Made by a program: the position numbers and the translations under genes | Origin: an uncultured Collinsella sp. | GTDB lineage: Bacteria > Actinomycetota > Coriobacteriia > Coriobacteriales > Coriobacteriaceae | NCBI GenBank assembly: GCA_934654625.1 | Contig: CAKUGM010000067.1 | Location: 1 to 7,115, forward strand | Direction: 5' to 3' | DNA: 7,115 bases | Notes under the pieces: generated by a model | Seen by the model: only the letters and a program-made list of their open reading frames with translations | Told to the model about the DNA's origin: nothing | Database searches by the model: none | In this document: positions 1-6,825 of the stretch, piece after piece | How the letters are laid out: the number at the start of each line of letters is the position of its first letter | How positions within the stretch are numbered: the first letter of the stretch is position 1

Positions 1-92
1 CCGTCGGCACCCGTATCTTCGGGCCCGTCGCTCGCGAGCTTCGTGACAAGAAGTACATGAAGATCGTCTCGCTCGCACCCGAGACCCTGTAG
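1..92 (+). CDS. rplN: Large-subunit ribosomal protein L14, C-terminal end (partial, cut by the window)
   Basis: The reading frame starting at base 3 gives the last 29 residues of L14 and a TAG stop at 90-92. The translated end ([13 protein letters not shown], then [16 protein letters not shown]) is the characteristic L14 C-terminus. L14 binds 23S rRNA at the subunit interface, next to L19 and bridging to 16S helix 14. The N-terminal three quarters lie to the left of the window. The stop is 15 bases before the L24 start, the usual rplN-rplX arrangement of the spc ribosomal-protein cluster, so the two are almost certainly co-transcribed. Identification is secure from the C-terminal motif and the neighbour. 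Confidence 0.95.
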   Translation, partial: VGTRIFGPVARELRDKKYMKIVSLAPETL

Positions 93-94
93 TT

Positions 95-101
95 AGGGGA
101 G
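95..101 (+). promoter_or_regulatory. Ribosome binding site of rplX
   Basis: AGGGGAG lies six bases before the ATG at 108. A second in-frame ATG at 114 would leave a 12-base spacing, so the first ATG is the better start. Confidence 0.75.
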
Positions 102-107
102 ACCAGT

Positions 108-419
108 ATGTCTATGTCCATTAAGAAGGGCGATAACGTCAAGGTGCTCTCCGGTAAGGATCGCGGCAAGACGGGTACCGTCCTGCGTGCGCTTCCCTCT
201 GAGGGCAAGGTTGTCGTCGAGGGCGTGGCCATCGTCAAGAAGGCCGTCAAGCCCAACCCGCAGAATCAGCAGGGCGGCATCGTCAGCCAGGAGGCTGCCA
301 TCGATGCTTCCAACGTCCAGCTTATCTGCCCCAAGTGCGGCCAGTCCACTCGCGTTGGCCACAAGAAGGACGGCAAGAACAAGCTTCGCGTTTGCAAGAA
401 GTGCGGCGCTGAGTTCTAA
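108..419 (+). CDS. rplX: Large-subunit ribosomal protein L24
   Basis: This 103-residue protein has the full bacterial L24 layout. An N-terminal KOW motif (about residues 5-30, with [18 protein letters not shown]) is followed by the basic [10 protein letters not shown] segment and a C-terminal zinc-ribbon-like part with two CxxC pairs (C74/C77 and C96/C99). L24 is one of the first proteins to bind 23S rRNA and starts assembly of the large subunit; the four cysteines mark the zinc-binding (C+) form. Length is normal for the family. It follows rplN by 15 bases and has a strong ribosome binding site. Oddly, the usual next gene, rplE (L5), is absent: a terminator starts 33 bases after the stop and the following gene is on the opposite strand. 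Confidence 0.97.
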   Translation: MSMSIKKGDNVKVLSGKDRGKTGTVLRALPSEGKVVVEGVAIVKKAVKPNPQNQQGGIVSQEAAIDASNVQLICPKCGQSTRVGHKKDGKNKLRVCKKCGAEF

Positions 420-451
420 TTTGCCCTTCGCACCTATGCGGTAAGCAATGA

Positions 452-485
452 AAAAGGACCTCGGGTTTCCCGGGGTCCTTTTCTT
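452..485. terminator. Bidirectional intrinsic terminator between rplX and the pseudouridine synthase gene
   Basis: The arms 452-465 and 469-482 pair over 14 bp with a single G-U wobble around a TTT loop. On the plus strand the stem ends in TTTTCTT. On the minus strand it is followed by TTTTT. It can therefore end both the ribosomal-protein transcript and the convergent minus-strand operon that stops at 541. The 55 bases between the hairpin and that stop hold nothing I can recognise. Confidence 0.9.
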
Positions 486-540
486 GTTTAAGGGGTCGTA
501 TGATGGGGCTTGGTGTCGGTTCCGAGGCTGTACCAGGTGT

Positions 541-1269
541 TTACTTGCCCGTAGCATCTTTCTCTTGGGGGAACAGAGCGTCCATCCGGCGGGGGGTAGG
601 CGCCTCGATCGTTATCCGCTCGTGCGTAATGGGATGCGTTAACGTCATGCCGCAAGCATGGAGCATGAGGTCGTAGCGTTTGTTCCCGGCTCGGCGTACG
701 GGGCGTCCGTAGAGCTCGTCTCCAAGGAGTGGAAGCCCAAGCGAAGCGAGGTGCACGCGTATTTGGTGTTTGCGGCCCGTCAGAAGCTTGATATCAAGCA
801 ACGAGAGGTCGGGGGCTGTGCTGTTGCGCTTGCGCGTGGCCAGGACCGTGATGCGTGTTTGAGCAGGTTTGCCGGTCTTTGAGACGCGCATGCGTCGCGC
901 ATCGTGTCGGTCGCGTCCGAGAGGGGCGTCTATCGTTCTCGTTTTCCAAGCGGGGATTCCGCAGCAGATGGCGCGATAGCGCTTCGAGGTGTCGTGAGCG
1001 GAAACGATTGCATCGAAGGCTGGCTGTGTCTCTTTATTGAGAGAGAACAATACGATGCCCGTCGTATCGCGGTCCAGGCGATTGAGAGCCTGCAGATCGT
1101 GGGCAGCGCTTGTGCTGTTTGAGCTTAGAAGCCAGGTGCGAACCTGGTCGGTAAGGGTTTCGGTGCCGCATCCGTCGCCGTGCACGATGATTCCCGCGGG
1201 CTTATCGACCGCGAGCAGATATTCGTCCATATAGAGCGCTGCGATAGTTGCGCCGTCAGCGGTAGCCAT
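541..1269 (-). CDS. RluA-family RNA pseudouridine synthase, short form without S4 domain
   Basis: This 242-residue enzyme would isomerise specific uridines in rRNA or tRNA to pseudouridine. The fold begins at once with YLLAVDKPAGIIVHGDG (about residues 18-33), the usual RluA-family opening. The catalytic motif is NRLDRDTTG at 63-71, with D66 as the expected nucleophile; the family often has His where this has N63. Later family landmarks are KRYRAICCG (about 91-99), the TGRKHQIRVHLASLGLPLLGD stretch (about 164-184) with its Arg/His-rich segment, and YGRP. No N-terminal S4 domain is present, as in RluA and TruC and unlike RluC or RluD. The ATG lies two bases after the U32 gene's stop, so the pair is probably translationally coupled; AGGGG sits 10 bases before the ATG, inside the end of the upstream gene. 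The target nucleotide cannot be read from the sequence. Confidence 0.92.
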   Translation of the reverse strand: MATADGATIAALYMDEYLLAVDKPAGIIVHGDGCGTETLTDQVRTWLLSSNSTSAAHDLQALNRLDRDTTGIVLFSLNKETQPAFDAIVSAHDTSKRYRAICCGIPAWKTRTIDAPLGRDRHDARRMRVSKTGKPAQTRITVLATRKRNSTAPDLSLLDIKLLTGRKHQIRVHLASLGLPLLGDELYGRPVRRAGNKRYDLMLHACGMTLTHPITHERITIEAPTPRRMDALFPQEKDATGK

Positions 1270-1271
1270 GG

Positions 1272-3800
1272 CTATGAAACCCCTACAAAAAGACAGCCCG
1301 ACGTCGTCCCCGCTAAGCGATGGGCGGGCTTTCGTCCGTCAATCGAGGCCAAAAGCGCACGTTTCGCATGGGCGACGTAGCGGGTGAGTTCTTCGGTATC
1401 AAGGAGCGTGCCATCGACGGCAAAGCGTGTGACGCCACAGCTGATGAGTGCGGGAATTTGCGGAGTCAAGTCGAGCGGATAGGCGTCATAGAGACGCGAA
1501 CGACCGTGGAGGTCGGTGCGAACAGGGAAGACCTTGCCGTCGATATTTTTAATCGAGTAGTTTTGACGGCGCAGCTGGCAGCGCGAGCAGTCGTGGGCGC
1601 AGCGATCTATGACCTGCAAGATGCAGTGCTCGCTTGTCATGACGCGCGGCTTACCCAAAACGGTGATGCCGCAGGCGGCCTGTGCATATGGGGCGATGCG
1701 TTCGATTTCTGCAAGCGTGAGCTCGGGGGAAAACCAGATGGCCCCGGCCCCATGGTCTTCCATAGCGCGAATGCAGGCGAGGTTGTGCACGGGCAGGCAG
1801 CTTCGAATTTCGGCGATAGCGCCGGTCTGCTGTGCGAGGGATAGCTCGGAGATGTTACCGACGGCGACGGGGCGTCCAGCTTGTGCCCAGGCATCAAGAC
1901 GCTCGTGATCGGCGGCGCGACACACCTCATCGAGGATGGGGATGATCGCTAGGTCCTCAAGGTCCTGCGGGGCGATTCCTTCTGCAAGCAGGTTGTCGAC
2001 CGTCATATAGATGAGGTCTGCACCGGCACATCGTGCGGCATACGCGGCGGCACGGCTGGTAACGGTTGCGCAAATCTGGGCGCGGTGTGCAGATTCAGCT
2101 TTTTTGTTGAGAGAAGAAGCTGTGAGGGCTGTCGTCTCGAAAGAGGGGAGGGCGCAAAGCTCTTCAGCACGCGCAACATAGCCTGCAAGCATACGCTCTT
2201 CAAGGAGGCGGCAGGCTTCGGCGCGAACCTTATGCACGGCAGAGAAGCTCATGCCGCAGCCGTGATCGAGTTCGACCTCAAATGAGACGGCCTCGAAGGG
2301 TGAAGACCCCATGCGCCCAACATGCTCAACAAGGTCGGCTTCGGCAACGGGTCGCGTTCGAGCGGGCTCGACGGTAAAGCCCGAGGCCGTGGCGCAGAAG
2401 GCCGGATCGTCTGTGCAGGCGAGCGTGACGGAAAACGGCTTGCCAAGAAGGGCGGTGACGCAAACGTCGACCATACGCTTGCGGGGGACATCGCGCTTGA
2501 CGGCGGCGCTTGCGGCGTCGAGTGCCGCCTGGCTGCGAATAAGGCGAACGATGCAGCCTTTGGGCATAACGCGGGCAGTGCGTACCTCGATGTGCTCGCC
2601 GGCGGGGGTGTCGGCGCCGGCGATCGCGGTCAGGAACTTCTCGGGTTCGTTTTCATGGCGCAGCTCAAGAAGATCGCCTTTGCCTACGGGTTCGGTAAGG
2701 ACGATGCGCGTGATGCCCGCGCGAGCGCGGCGATCGTCAGGCGCCAAGCCGTGCGTAACCACGCGCTTGCTCGAAACGACGCTGCCCACGATCTGCCCGC
2801 GATTGTTGGAACGCTCGTAGCTCATCATGCTGTCGTCCGAGATGCCATGCTGGTAGGCACTGGTGAAGTCGCGGTTAAAGCAGCGCTTGAGTTGACGCGC
2901 GCGCAGCGTGTGGTCGCGCTCGCTGGGGTTGACGCCGGCGAGGATATCGTTGAGTTGCGCACGATAGGCGCTGCAGATGGAATGAACGTAGTCGGCTGCC
3001 TTCATGCGTCCTTCGAGTTTGAGGGCGCCGGCGCCCGCGTGGAGAAGCTCGGGCAAAAGGTCGATCGTGCAGTTGTCGCGCGGACAGAGGGCGCGTTCGC
3101 GACCCGGCGTGGGAACGATGTCACCGCTCGGATCGATTACTTCGTAGGGAAGGCGGCACGGCTGTGCGCACATGCCGCGATTGGCAGAGCGGCCAGCGCA
3201 GGCAAAGCTTGAAAGCTCGCAGAGCCCGGAGTAGCAAAAGCAGATTGCGCCATGACTAAAGATCTCGAGGTCGATATCGACACTCGAGATCTCGTGAATC
3301 TCTTCGAGAGAGAGCTCGCGCGAGAGCGTCACGCGGTCGGCACCAGCCTCGCGGCACCAGGTGGCACCGCGTTTGTCGTGGATATTCGCTTGGGTGGAAA
3401 TATGGGTCTCAAGCTGCGGCATCAAGCGCTTGACTTCAAAAAAGAGGCCCCAATCCTGGATGATGAAGGCATCGGCGCCCAAACACGCGCAGCGGCGGAT
3501 GAGCTCGAGGGCGTCGGCCATCTCTTCATCCTTGATCGCGATGTTGACGGTGACGTAGACGCGCGTGCCGGCAAGATGGGCCATGCGGCATGCTGCCTCG
3601 AACGTCTCGTCGGTAAAGTTGTCGGCCTTGCGGCGGGCGTTGAACTCGCCCATGCCGCAATAGATGGCGTCGGCTCCTGCGGCGACGGCAGCCGCGAAGG
3701 GCTCGGGGCCGCCCGCGGGTGCAAGCAGCTCGGGGTAGGTGGGGGCGGTTAGATGCGATGCGCGCGCATCGGAGTTCGCATTGGGGTTCAAGGTTGCCAT
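1272..3800 (-). CDS. U32 peptidase-family protein with DUF3656 and long C-terminal region (RlhA/TrhP-like, probable RNA hydroxylation factor)
   Basis: This 842-residue protein starts, after a short polar leader, with the U32 TIM-barrel opening PELLAPAGGPEPFAAAVAAG (23-42). It carries the U32 signature EIFSHGAICFCYSGLCELSS (179-198), with C187 and C194, followed by GMCAQPC (C211, C215). RNGQ-type and KLEGRMK segments follow (261-267), then a DUF3656-like middle (about 370-560). A C-terminal barrel-like half ends in the family's usual GTTSGCLFVGVS and has a second cysteine group, C726, C734, C738 and C741. Although named peptidases, family members RlhA and TrhP (YegQ) are needed for 5-hydroxycytidine in 23S rRNA and hydroxyuridine in tRNA, and the conserved cysteines are thought to hold an Fe-S cluster. 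RNA modification is thus an inference; a collagenase-like protease role cannot be excluded. I chose the ATG at 3800, with GAAAG six bases upstream, over a GTG at 3815 that lacks a ribosome binding site. It leads the operon with the pseudouridine synthase. Confidence 0.9.
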   Translation of the reverse strand: MATLNPNANSDARASHLTAPTYPELLAPAGGPEPFAAAVAAGADAIYCGMGEFNARRKADNFTDETFEAACRMAHLAGTRVYVTVNIAIKDEEMADALELIRRCACLGADAFIIQDWGLFFEVKRLMPQLETHISTQANIHDKRGATWCREAGADRVTLSRELSLEEIHEISSVDIDLEIFSHGAICFCYSGLCELSSFACAGRSANRGMCAQPCRLPYEVIDPSGDIVPTPGRERALCPRDNCTIDLLPELLHAGAGALKLEGRMKAADYVHSICSAYRAQLNDILAGVNPSERDHTLRARQLKRCFNRDFTSAYQHGISDDSMMSYERSNNRGQIVGSVVSSKRVVTHGLAPDDRRARAGITRIVLTEPVGKGDLLELRHENEPEKFLTAIAGADTPAGEHIEVRTARVMPKGCIVRLIRSQAALDAASAAVKRDVPRKRMVDVCVTALLGKPFSVTLACTDDPAFCATASGFTVEPARTRPVAEADLVEHVGRMGSSPFEAVSFEVELDHGCGMSFSAVHKVRAEACRLLEERMLAGYVARAEELCALPSFETTALTASSLNKKAESAHRAQICATVTSRAAAYAARCAGADLIYMTVDNLLAEGIAPQDLEDLAIIPILDEVCRAADHERLDAWAQAGRPVAVGNISELSLAQQTGAIAEIRSCLPVHNLACIRAMEDHGAGAIWFSPELTLAEIERIAPYAQAACGITVLGKPRVMTSEHCILQVIDRCAHDCSRCQLRRQNYSIKNIDGKVFPVRTDLHGRSRLYDAYPLDLTPQIPALISCGVTRFAVDGTLLDTEELTRYVAHAKRALLASIDGRKPAHRLAGTTSGCLFVGVS

Positions 3801-3832
3801 GCAGATCTTTCTCACTTGATTTTGTACAGTGA

Positions 3833-3838
3833 AGTATA
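3833..3838 (-). promoter_or_regulatory. Possible -10 box for the U32-pseudouridine synthase operon
   Basis: On the minus strand this reads TATACT, five of six matches to the consensus, 32 bases before the chosen ATG. No good -35 hexamer lies 15-18 bases upstream, so the assignment is tentative or the promoter depends on an activator. Confidence 0.35.
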
Positions 3839-3851
3839 CCGTTTTGCGTCA

Positions 3852-3871
3852 CTTGGGCGTATTATCCCAAG
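3852..3871. promoter_or_regulatory. Inverted repeat in the divergent U32/ridA promoter region, possible operator
   Basis: CTTGGG at 3852-3857 and CCCAAG at 3866-3871 form a perfect 6-bp dyad with an 8-base AT-rich centre. The centre includes TATTAT (3860-3865), which could be a -10 box for ridA. The dyad lies in the ~100-base gap between the divergent genes, so a factor bound here could affect both. The arms are short and the role is inferred. Confidence 0.35.
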
Positions 3872-3892
3872 GTATCGTCATGAGCAAAAGAC

Positions 3893-3897
3893 AGGAG
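3893..3897 (+). promoter_or_regulatory. Ribosome binding site of ridA
   Basis: AGGAG lies five bases before the ATG at 3903. This fixes the start, because the same frame is open back to 3753, inside the divergent gene. Confidence 0.75.
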
Positions 3898-3902
3898 CAA
3901 TC

Positions 3903-4280
3903 ATGTCCAAAGAAGCAGTCATTCCCGGCAACGCCCCCGCACCCCTGGGGCCCTATTCCCCGGCGGTCAAGAGCGGCAACATGCTGTTCCTTTCCGGCCA
4001 GCTGGGCCTCAATCCCGCTGACGGCAAGCTTCCCGAGACCGTGACCGAGCAGGCCGAGCAGTCGCTGAAGAACATCGAGAATGTCTTGGCTGCTGCAGGG
4101 GCTACGACCAATAACGTGGTCAAGACCACCGTCTTTTTGAACGATATCGCCGATTTCGCCGCGGTGAACGAGGTCTATGCCAAGCACTTCGAGGCCCCCT
4201 TCCCGGCGCGCAGCGCGGTCCAGGTTGCGGCTCTGCCCGCCGGTGCCCTCGTCGAGATCGAGTGCATCGCCTCGCTGTAG
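3903..4280 (+). CDS. ridA: RidA-family reactive enamine/imine deaminase
   Basis: This 125-residue protein is a full-length RidA (YjgF/YER057c/UK114) family member. RidA is a soluble trimer that hydrolyses reactive 2-aminoacrylate and other enamines or imines released by PLP enzymes such as threonine/serine dehydratase, protecting PLP enzymes from damage. Visible family motifs are GPYSPAVKSGNMLFLSGQLG (17-36), the NIENVLAAAG helix (58-67), VVKTTVFLND (72-81) and the C-terminal PARSAVQVAALP / GALVEIECIA block (101-123). R103 is the position of the carboxylate-binding Arg (Arg105 in E. coli) and E120 the conserved Glu of the active site. It stands alone, divergent from the U32 operon and convergent with the LtaS-like gene. 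Family assignment is secure; the exact substrate is inferred from those active-site residues. Confidence 0.95.
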   Translation: MSKEAVIPGNAPAPLGPYSPAVKSGNMLFLSGQLGLNPADGKLPETVTEQAEQSLKNIENVLAAAGATTNNVVKTTVFLNDIADFAAVNEVYAKHFEAPFPARSAVQVAALPAGALVEIECIASL

Positions 4281-4303
4281 CAAAAGAGGGATACGCGCGA
4301 AAA

Positions 4304-4343
4304 AGGGCCCGTTGCCGAAGTTCATGATTCGGCAACGGGCCCT
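4304..4343 (-). terminator. Strong hairpin terminator of the LtaS-like gene, shared convergent region with ridA
   Basis: The arms 4304-4319 and 4328-4343 pair perfectly over 16 bp around an 8-base loop. On the minus strand the stem runs into TTTTT, giving a classic intrinsic terminator 35 bases after the LtaS-like stop. On the plus strand only CTGCTGT follows, so termination of ridA transcripts here would rest mainly on the stem. Confidence 0.88.
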
Positions 4344-4377
4344 CTGCTGTCGCATGCCGTGGTATGCGACGCGTTTG

Positions 4378-6555
4378 CTACTGGCCGGTACTTCCCGAGA
4401 GCGCCTTGGTGAGTGTCATGCCGCCCTTCCAGTTGGGGAAGACGTGGTGATAGTAGTCCGTCTGGACGATGTACTTGGCCATGCTGTAGCGATTGCGCAC
4501 GAGTTCATTCATAGACGAGACATAGGAGTCTTGGTCATCGAGGCTTACGCCTTCTGCCGGTGTGAAGGTGCCCAGCGAGGCCTCATAAGTGCCCGCGCGC
4601 GTGATCCAACTGTAGCCCCCGCCGTAATCGGCAAAGATGGCAACGTGCATATCGGTGCTTACGTTGCCCGGATCGGCATCGGGCGCCAGGACGTCTCGGC
4701 CCGAGAGCAGGCGCGAGTCGTAGTCAAAACCAAAGAGGTTGAGCAACGTGGGGACGATATCGACCGCGGTGCAGGGGTCGTCGATCTTCACGGGGTCCTT
4801 CATAGAGCCGCACCACAGGATGAGCGTGTTCTTGTAGCGCGAGGTGAGGGATTCGTTATCGTTGATGCCGGTCATCTCGGCATAGTAGTCGACGTCGCTC
4901 TTTTCGGTCATGGCATACGGGTAGTGATCGGGAGTGAGCACGATCACGGTATCGTCGGCGATGCCCGCCTCGTCGAGCTCTTCCAGCAGATACTCCAGGG
5001 CGTATTCGAGCTCCTGCTGAGACGCCTTATAGGCAAGAACGGTCTCGGAACCCTCCTCGCCATCCATGACGTCTTTGTTCTTGCGCGACATATCGTTGAC
5101 GTTCCAGCCATAGTTGCAGTGGCCCGATACGGACATGTAATAGGTGTGGAAAGGTGTGCCGTTGTTCTTGTAGGCATCGATTTGCTGGTCGATGGTCGCT
5201 TGCATCATTTCGAGGTCCGAGCGCGGCCAGGCGTCGGTGGGGAGCTCCAGGCCGTTGCCGATGCCAACGAAATCGTAGCCCAGGTTGGGATGGGTGACGT
5301 TTCGTCCGTAATAGGTATAGGTGTTGTTGTGATATGCCATGGTGGTGTAGCCGCGCGTCTGGAACTGCCAGCCCAGGCCAAAGGGCATGGCGTTGTCGCC
5401 GCTCTCGGCAAAGGCGGTATTACCGTTGACCCATGTTGGAATGATGCCGCACATGGCCGCGAATTCGCCGCCCGTGGTCGATTGCGTCCAGTTGGGCTGG
5501 TAGTAGTTGCTAAAGACAAAGCCGTTGTGCGAAAGCTTGTAGAGCGCGGGCGTACGGTCTTTATCGATGGTGGCGTAGGAGAAGCCCTCGGCGGTGATGA
5601 AGATGAGGTTCTTGTCTTTGAAGAGGCCGGTGTACTGGTTTTGCTGGGTGGGAACTTGCGAGGCGAAGTATTGGTCCATGGTGCGCAGGGTATCGTCGCT
5701 GTCGTTTGCGATAAGCGCATCGAAGTCGATATCGAGTTCGTTGGGCTGGTAATCAGCCTGCTTTACGGCGGCCGAAGCGCTAGCGTCGGGGGAGTCGAAT
5801 GTGGGCGTCGGCATACCGAAGATGGAGTACTTGGCTTCAAGGCGCAGTGAGTTCACGAGGCCAAAGCGCGGAATAGCGCTGTTGGCGGTGTATTCGGTCG
5901 TGTAGTACTGGATGTCGTTTCCAAGATGGCACACGACGATATTGGCGGATTGGGCGAGCACGAAGACGATTAGGCTCACGAGGATGGAAAAGATGGGGGT
6001 ACCGGCTTTTACGTTGCCGTTTTCGGGCGCGACGCGCTGGCGAAAGACGATGGCGAGCACGCCCGGTGCAAGCGCAAGCGGGAAGAACCAGATGTTCTTG
6101 ATGATGGCGCCCACGGCTTCGCCCATGAAGTCGCCGGCGACCTGCCCTCCCATGCCAAACATATAGGCGATCTGATAGTAGATGCCAAAGAAGTTCTGCA
6201 CACAGCACTCTGCGATGACGATGGCGCCAAAGAGAAGAAGCACGGCGGCGATGATGACGCGTGAGATGACCTTACGCGGAATGAGGTTTGAGACAAACCA
6301 GAGAAGCGCGCCTATGGCAACGCTGGATACAACAATGCGAAGAAGACCGAGACCAATAAAGGGGCTGCTGGTGTTGGCGATGCGCAGGAGGCATTCAAGG
6401 TAGAGGAAAGCGCCACTGAGGTAGAGGAGCGGAAGCATCTCGCGCAGGGTGAACAGCGGTGCTGATGAAGCCCGCGTCGCCGCTGTGGCGCGCTTGCGAG
6501 TTGGTTTTAAGGGTGCGGCGTGCTTTGGCGCCGGTGCCTTCGCGTGCTGTTTCAT
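4378..6555 (-). CDS. LtaS-like polyglycerolphosphate/phosphoglycerol transferase, five-TM membrane protein with sulfatase-fold domain
   Basis: This 725-residue protein has the LtaS architecture. A basic, Ala/Pro-rich cytoplasmic tail (1-35) is followed by five predicted membrane segments (about 37-60, 66-92, 97-119, 154-172, 187-208), a linker, and an extracellular alkaline-phosphatase/sulfatase domain from about 315. Active-site landmarks are NLIFITAEGFS (E323), QSTTGGEF (nucleophile T360, aligned with LtaS Thr300), AYHNN (H409), SGHCNYGW (H479) and TPDHYPY (D543, H544). In LtaS the corresponding acidic, Thr and Asp-His residues bind Mn and carry out phosphoglycerol transfer from phosphatidylglycerol to a lipoteichoic-type polymer. 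The exact polymer in this organism is unknown; a phosphoglycerol decoration enzyme is the alternative. GGAGAG six bases before the ATG supports the start. It is monocistronic, with its own terminator, and all key residues are present. Confidence 0.9.
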   Translation of the reverse strand: MKQHAKAPAPKHAAPLKPTRKRATAATRASSAPLFTLREMLPLLYLSGAFLYLECLLRIANTSSPFIGLGLLRIVVSSVAIGALLWFVSNLIPRKVISRVIIAAVLLLFGAIVIAECCVQNFFGIYYQIAYMFGMGGQVAGDFMGEAVGAIIKNIWFFPLALAPGVLAIVFRQRVAPENGNVKAGTPIFSILVSLIVFVLAQSANIVVCHLGNDIQYYTTEYTANSAIPRFGLVNSLRLEAKYSIFGMPTPTFDSPDASASAAVKQADYQPNELDIDFDALIANDSDDTLRTMDQYFASQVPTQQNQYTGLFKDKNLIFITAEGFSYATIDKDRTPALYKLSHNGFVFSNYYQPNWTQSTTGGEFAAMCGIIPTWVNGNTAFAESGDNAMPFGLGWQFQTRGYTTMAYHNNTYTYYGRNVTHPNLGYDFVGIGNGLELPTDAWPRSDLEMMQATIDQQIDAYKNNGTPFHTYYMSVSGHCNYGWNVNDMSRKNKDVMDGEEGSETVLAYKASQQELEYALEYLLEELDEAGIADDTVIVLTPDHYPYAMTEKSDVDYYAEMTGINDNESLTSRYKNTLILWCGSMKDPVKIDDPCTAVDIVPTLLNLFGFDYDSRLLSGRDVLAPDADPGNVSTDMHVAIFADYGGGYSWITRAGTYEASLGTFTPAEGVSLDDQDSYVSSMNELVRNRYSMAKYIVQTDYYHHVFPNWKGGMTLTKALSGSTGQ

Positions 6556-6561
6556 GGCTGT

Positions 6562-6567
6562 CTCTCC
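6562..6567 (-). promoter_or_regulatory. Ribosome binding site of the LtaS-like gene
   Basis: Minus-strand GGAGAG lies six bases before the ATG at 6555, which confirms this start. Confidence 0.75.
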
Positions 6568-6584
6568 GTAGGGTTAATGACCGG

Positions 6585-6604
6585 GTTCCGATGCGTGTCG
6601 GAAC
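6585..6604. promoter_or_regulatory. Inverted repeat upstream of the LtaS-like gene, possible operator or leader hairpin
   Basis: GTTCCGA (6585-6591) and TCGGAAC (6598-6604) form a perfect 7-bp dyad around TGCGTG, 30 bases upstream of the LtaS-like ATG. It could be a repressor site or a hairpin in the 5' leader. No clear -35/-10 pair is visible next to it. Confidence 0.4.
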
Positions 6605-6652
6605 TTTAACCTTAGCAGACTGATGGAGATAAATGGGCTTTTAAGTGCTCTG

Positions 6653-6687
6653 ACGGCACGGATGTGTCCTAAGCGTTTCCGTGCCGT
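6653..6687. repeat. Short inverted repeat, 10-bp arms
   Basis: ACGGCACGGA (6653-6662) and TCCGTGCCGT (6678-6687) pair perfectly around a 15-base loop. No T-tract follows on either strand, so it is not a normal terminator. The left-arm motif ACGGCACGG recurs at 6737-6745, in the loop of the next hairpin. Confidence 0.7.
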
Positions 6688-6708
6688 TCGTGCTGCGGGC
6701 GGTTTATT

Positions 6709-6781
6709 TCCAAATGAAGCAGAAAATCCCATTTAGACGGCACGGGGACCATGCTAATTGGGATTTTCTGCTTCATTTGGA
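6709..6781. repeat. Long palindromic hairpin (23 bp, then mismatch, then 4 bp), AT-rich
   Basis: Bases 6709-6731 are the perfect reverse complement of 6759-6781. After one T-T mismatch, TTAG (6733-6736) pairs with CTAA (6754-6757), leaving a 17-base loop at 6737-6753. The arms are far richer in A/T than the surrounding sequence, and no T-tract follows on either strand. Such an element may be a miniature inverted-repeat element or REP-like unit, or a structured RNA. I cannot assign it to a known family. Confidence 0.8.
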
Positions 6782-6795
6782 GTGTGAAGGCGGTG

Positions 6796-6825
6796 ACGGG
6801 GTTCGATCCCATGAAGGGGTAACAA
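6796..6825. repeat. Direct repeat copy 1, tRNA T-arm-like core
   Basis: A 30-base unit that recurs at 6984-7013 with one difference (A at 6814, G at 7002). Its core GGGGTTCGATCCC looks like a tRNA/tmRNA T-arm read on the plus strand, but no tRNA body precedes it. It directly abuts the T-tract end of the minus-strand terminator at 6824-6852. Confidence 0.85.

Noticed and set aside
93..557. Minus-strand 154-residue frame opposite rplX
   Set aside because: It covers rplX and the terminator in antisense and has the Leu/Ala/Asp-rich look of a complement of ribosomal-protein codons.
2322..3752. Long plus-strand frames opposite the U32 gene (2322-3212 and 3252-3752)
   Set aside because: They mirror the codon pattern of the minus-strand gene and show no recognisable motif or ribosome binding site.
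3801..3815. GTG start five codons upstream for the U32 gene
   Set aside because: It has no ribosome binding site, whereas the ATG at 3800 has GAAAG at suitable spacing and fits the family's usual N-terminus.
3753..3902. Upstream start that would extend ridA by 50 residues
   Set aside because: The extension overlaps the divergent U32 gene and both promoters, and RidA proteins start at the ATG at 3903, which has AGGAG in front of it.
4177..5850. Plus-strand 557-residue reading frame opposite the LtaS-like gene
   Set aside because: It is antisense to a protein with all its active-site motifs, has a Val/Gly/Arg-rich composition with no family resemblance, and overlaps the end of ridA.
6796..6825. 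A tRNA gene at either T-arm-like repeat
   Set aside because: The T-stem has a mismatch, no matching acceptor 5' strand lies 60-80 bases upstream, no anticodon arm is visible and there is no CCA end.
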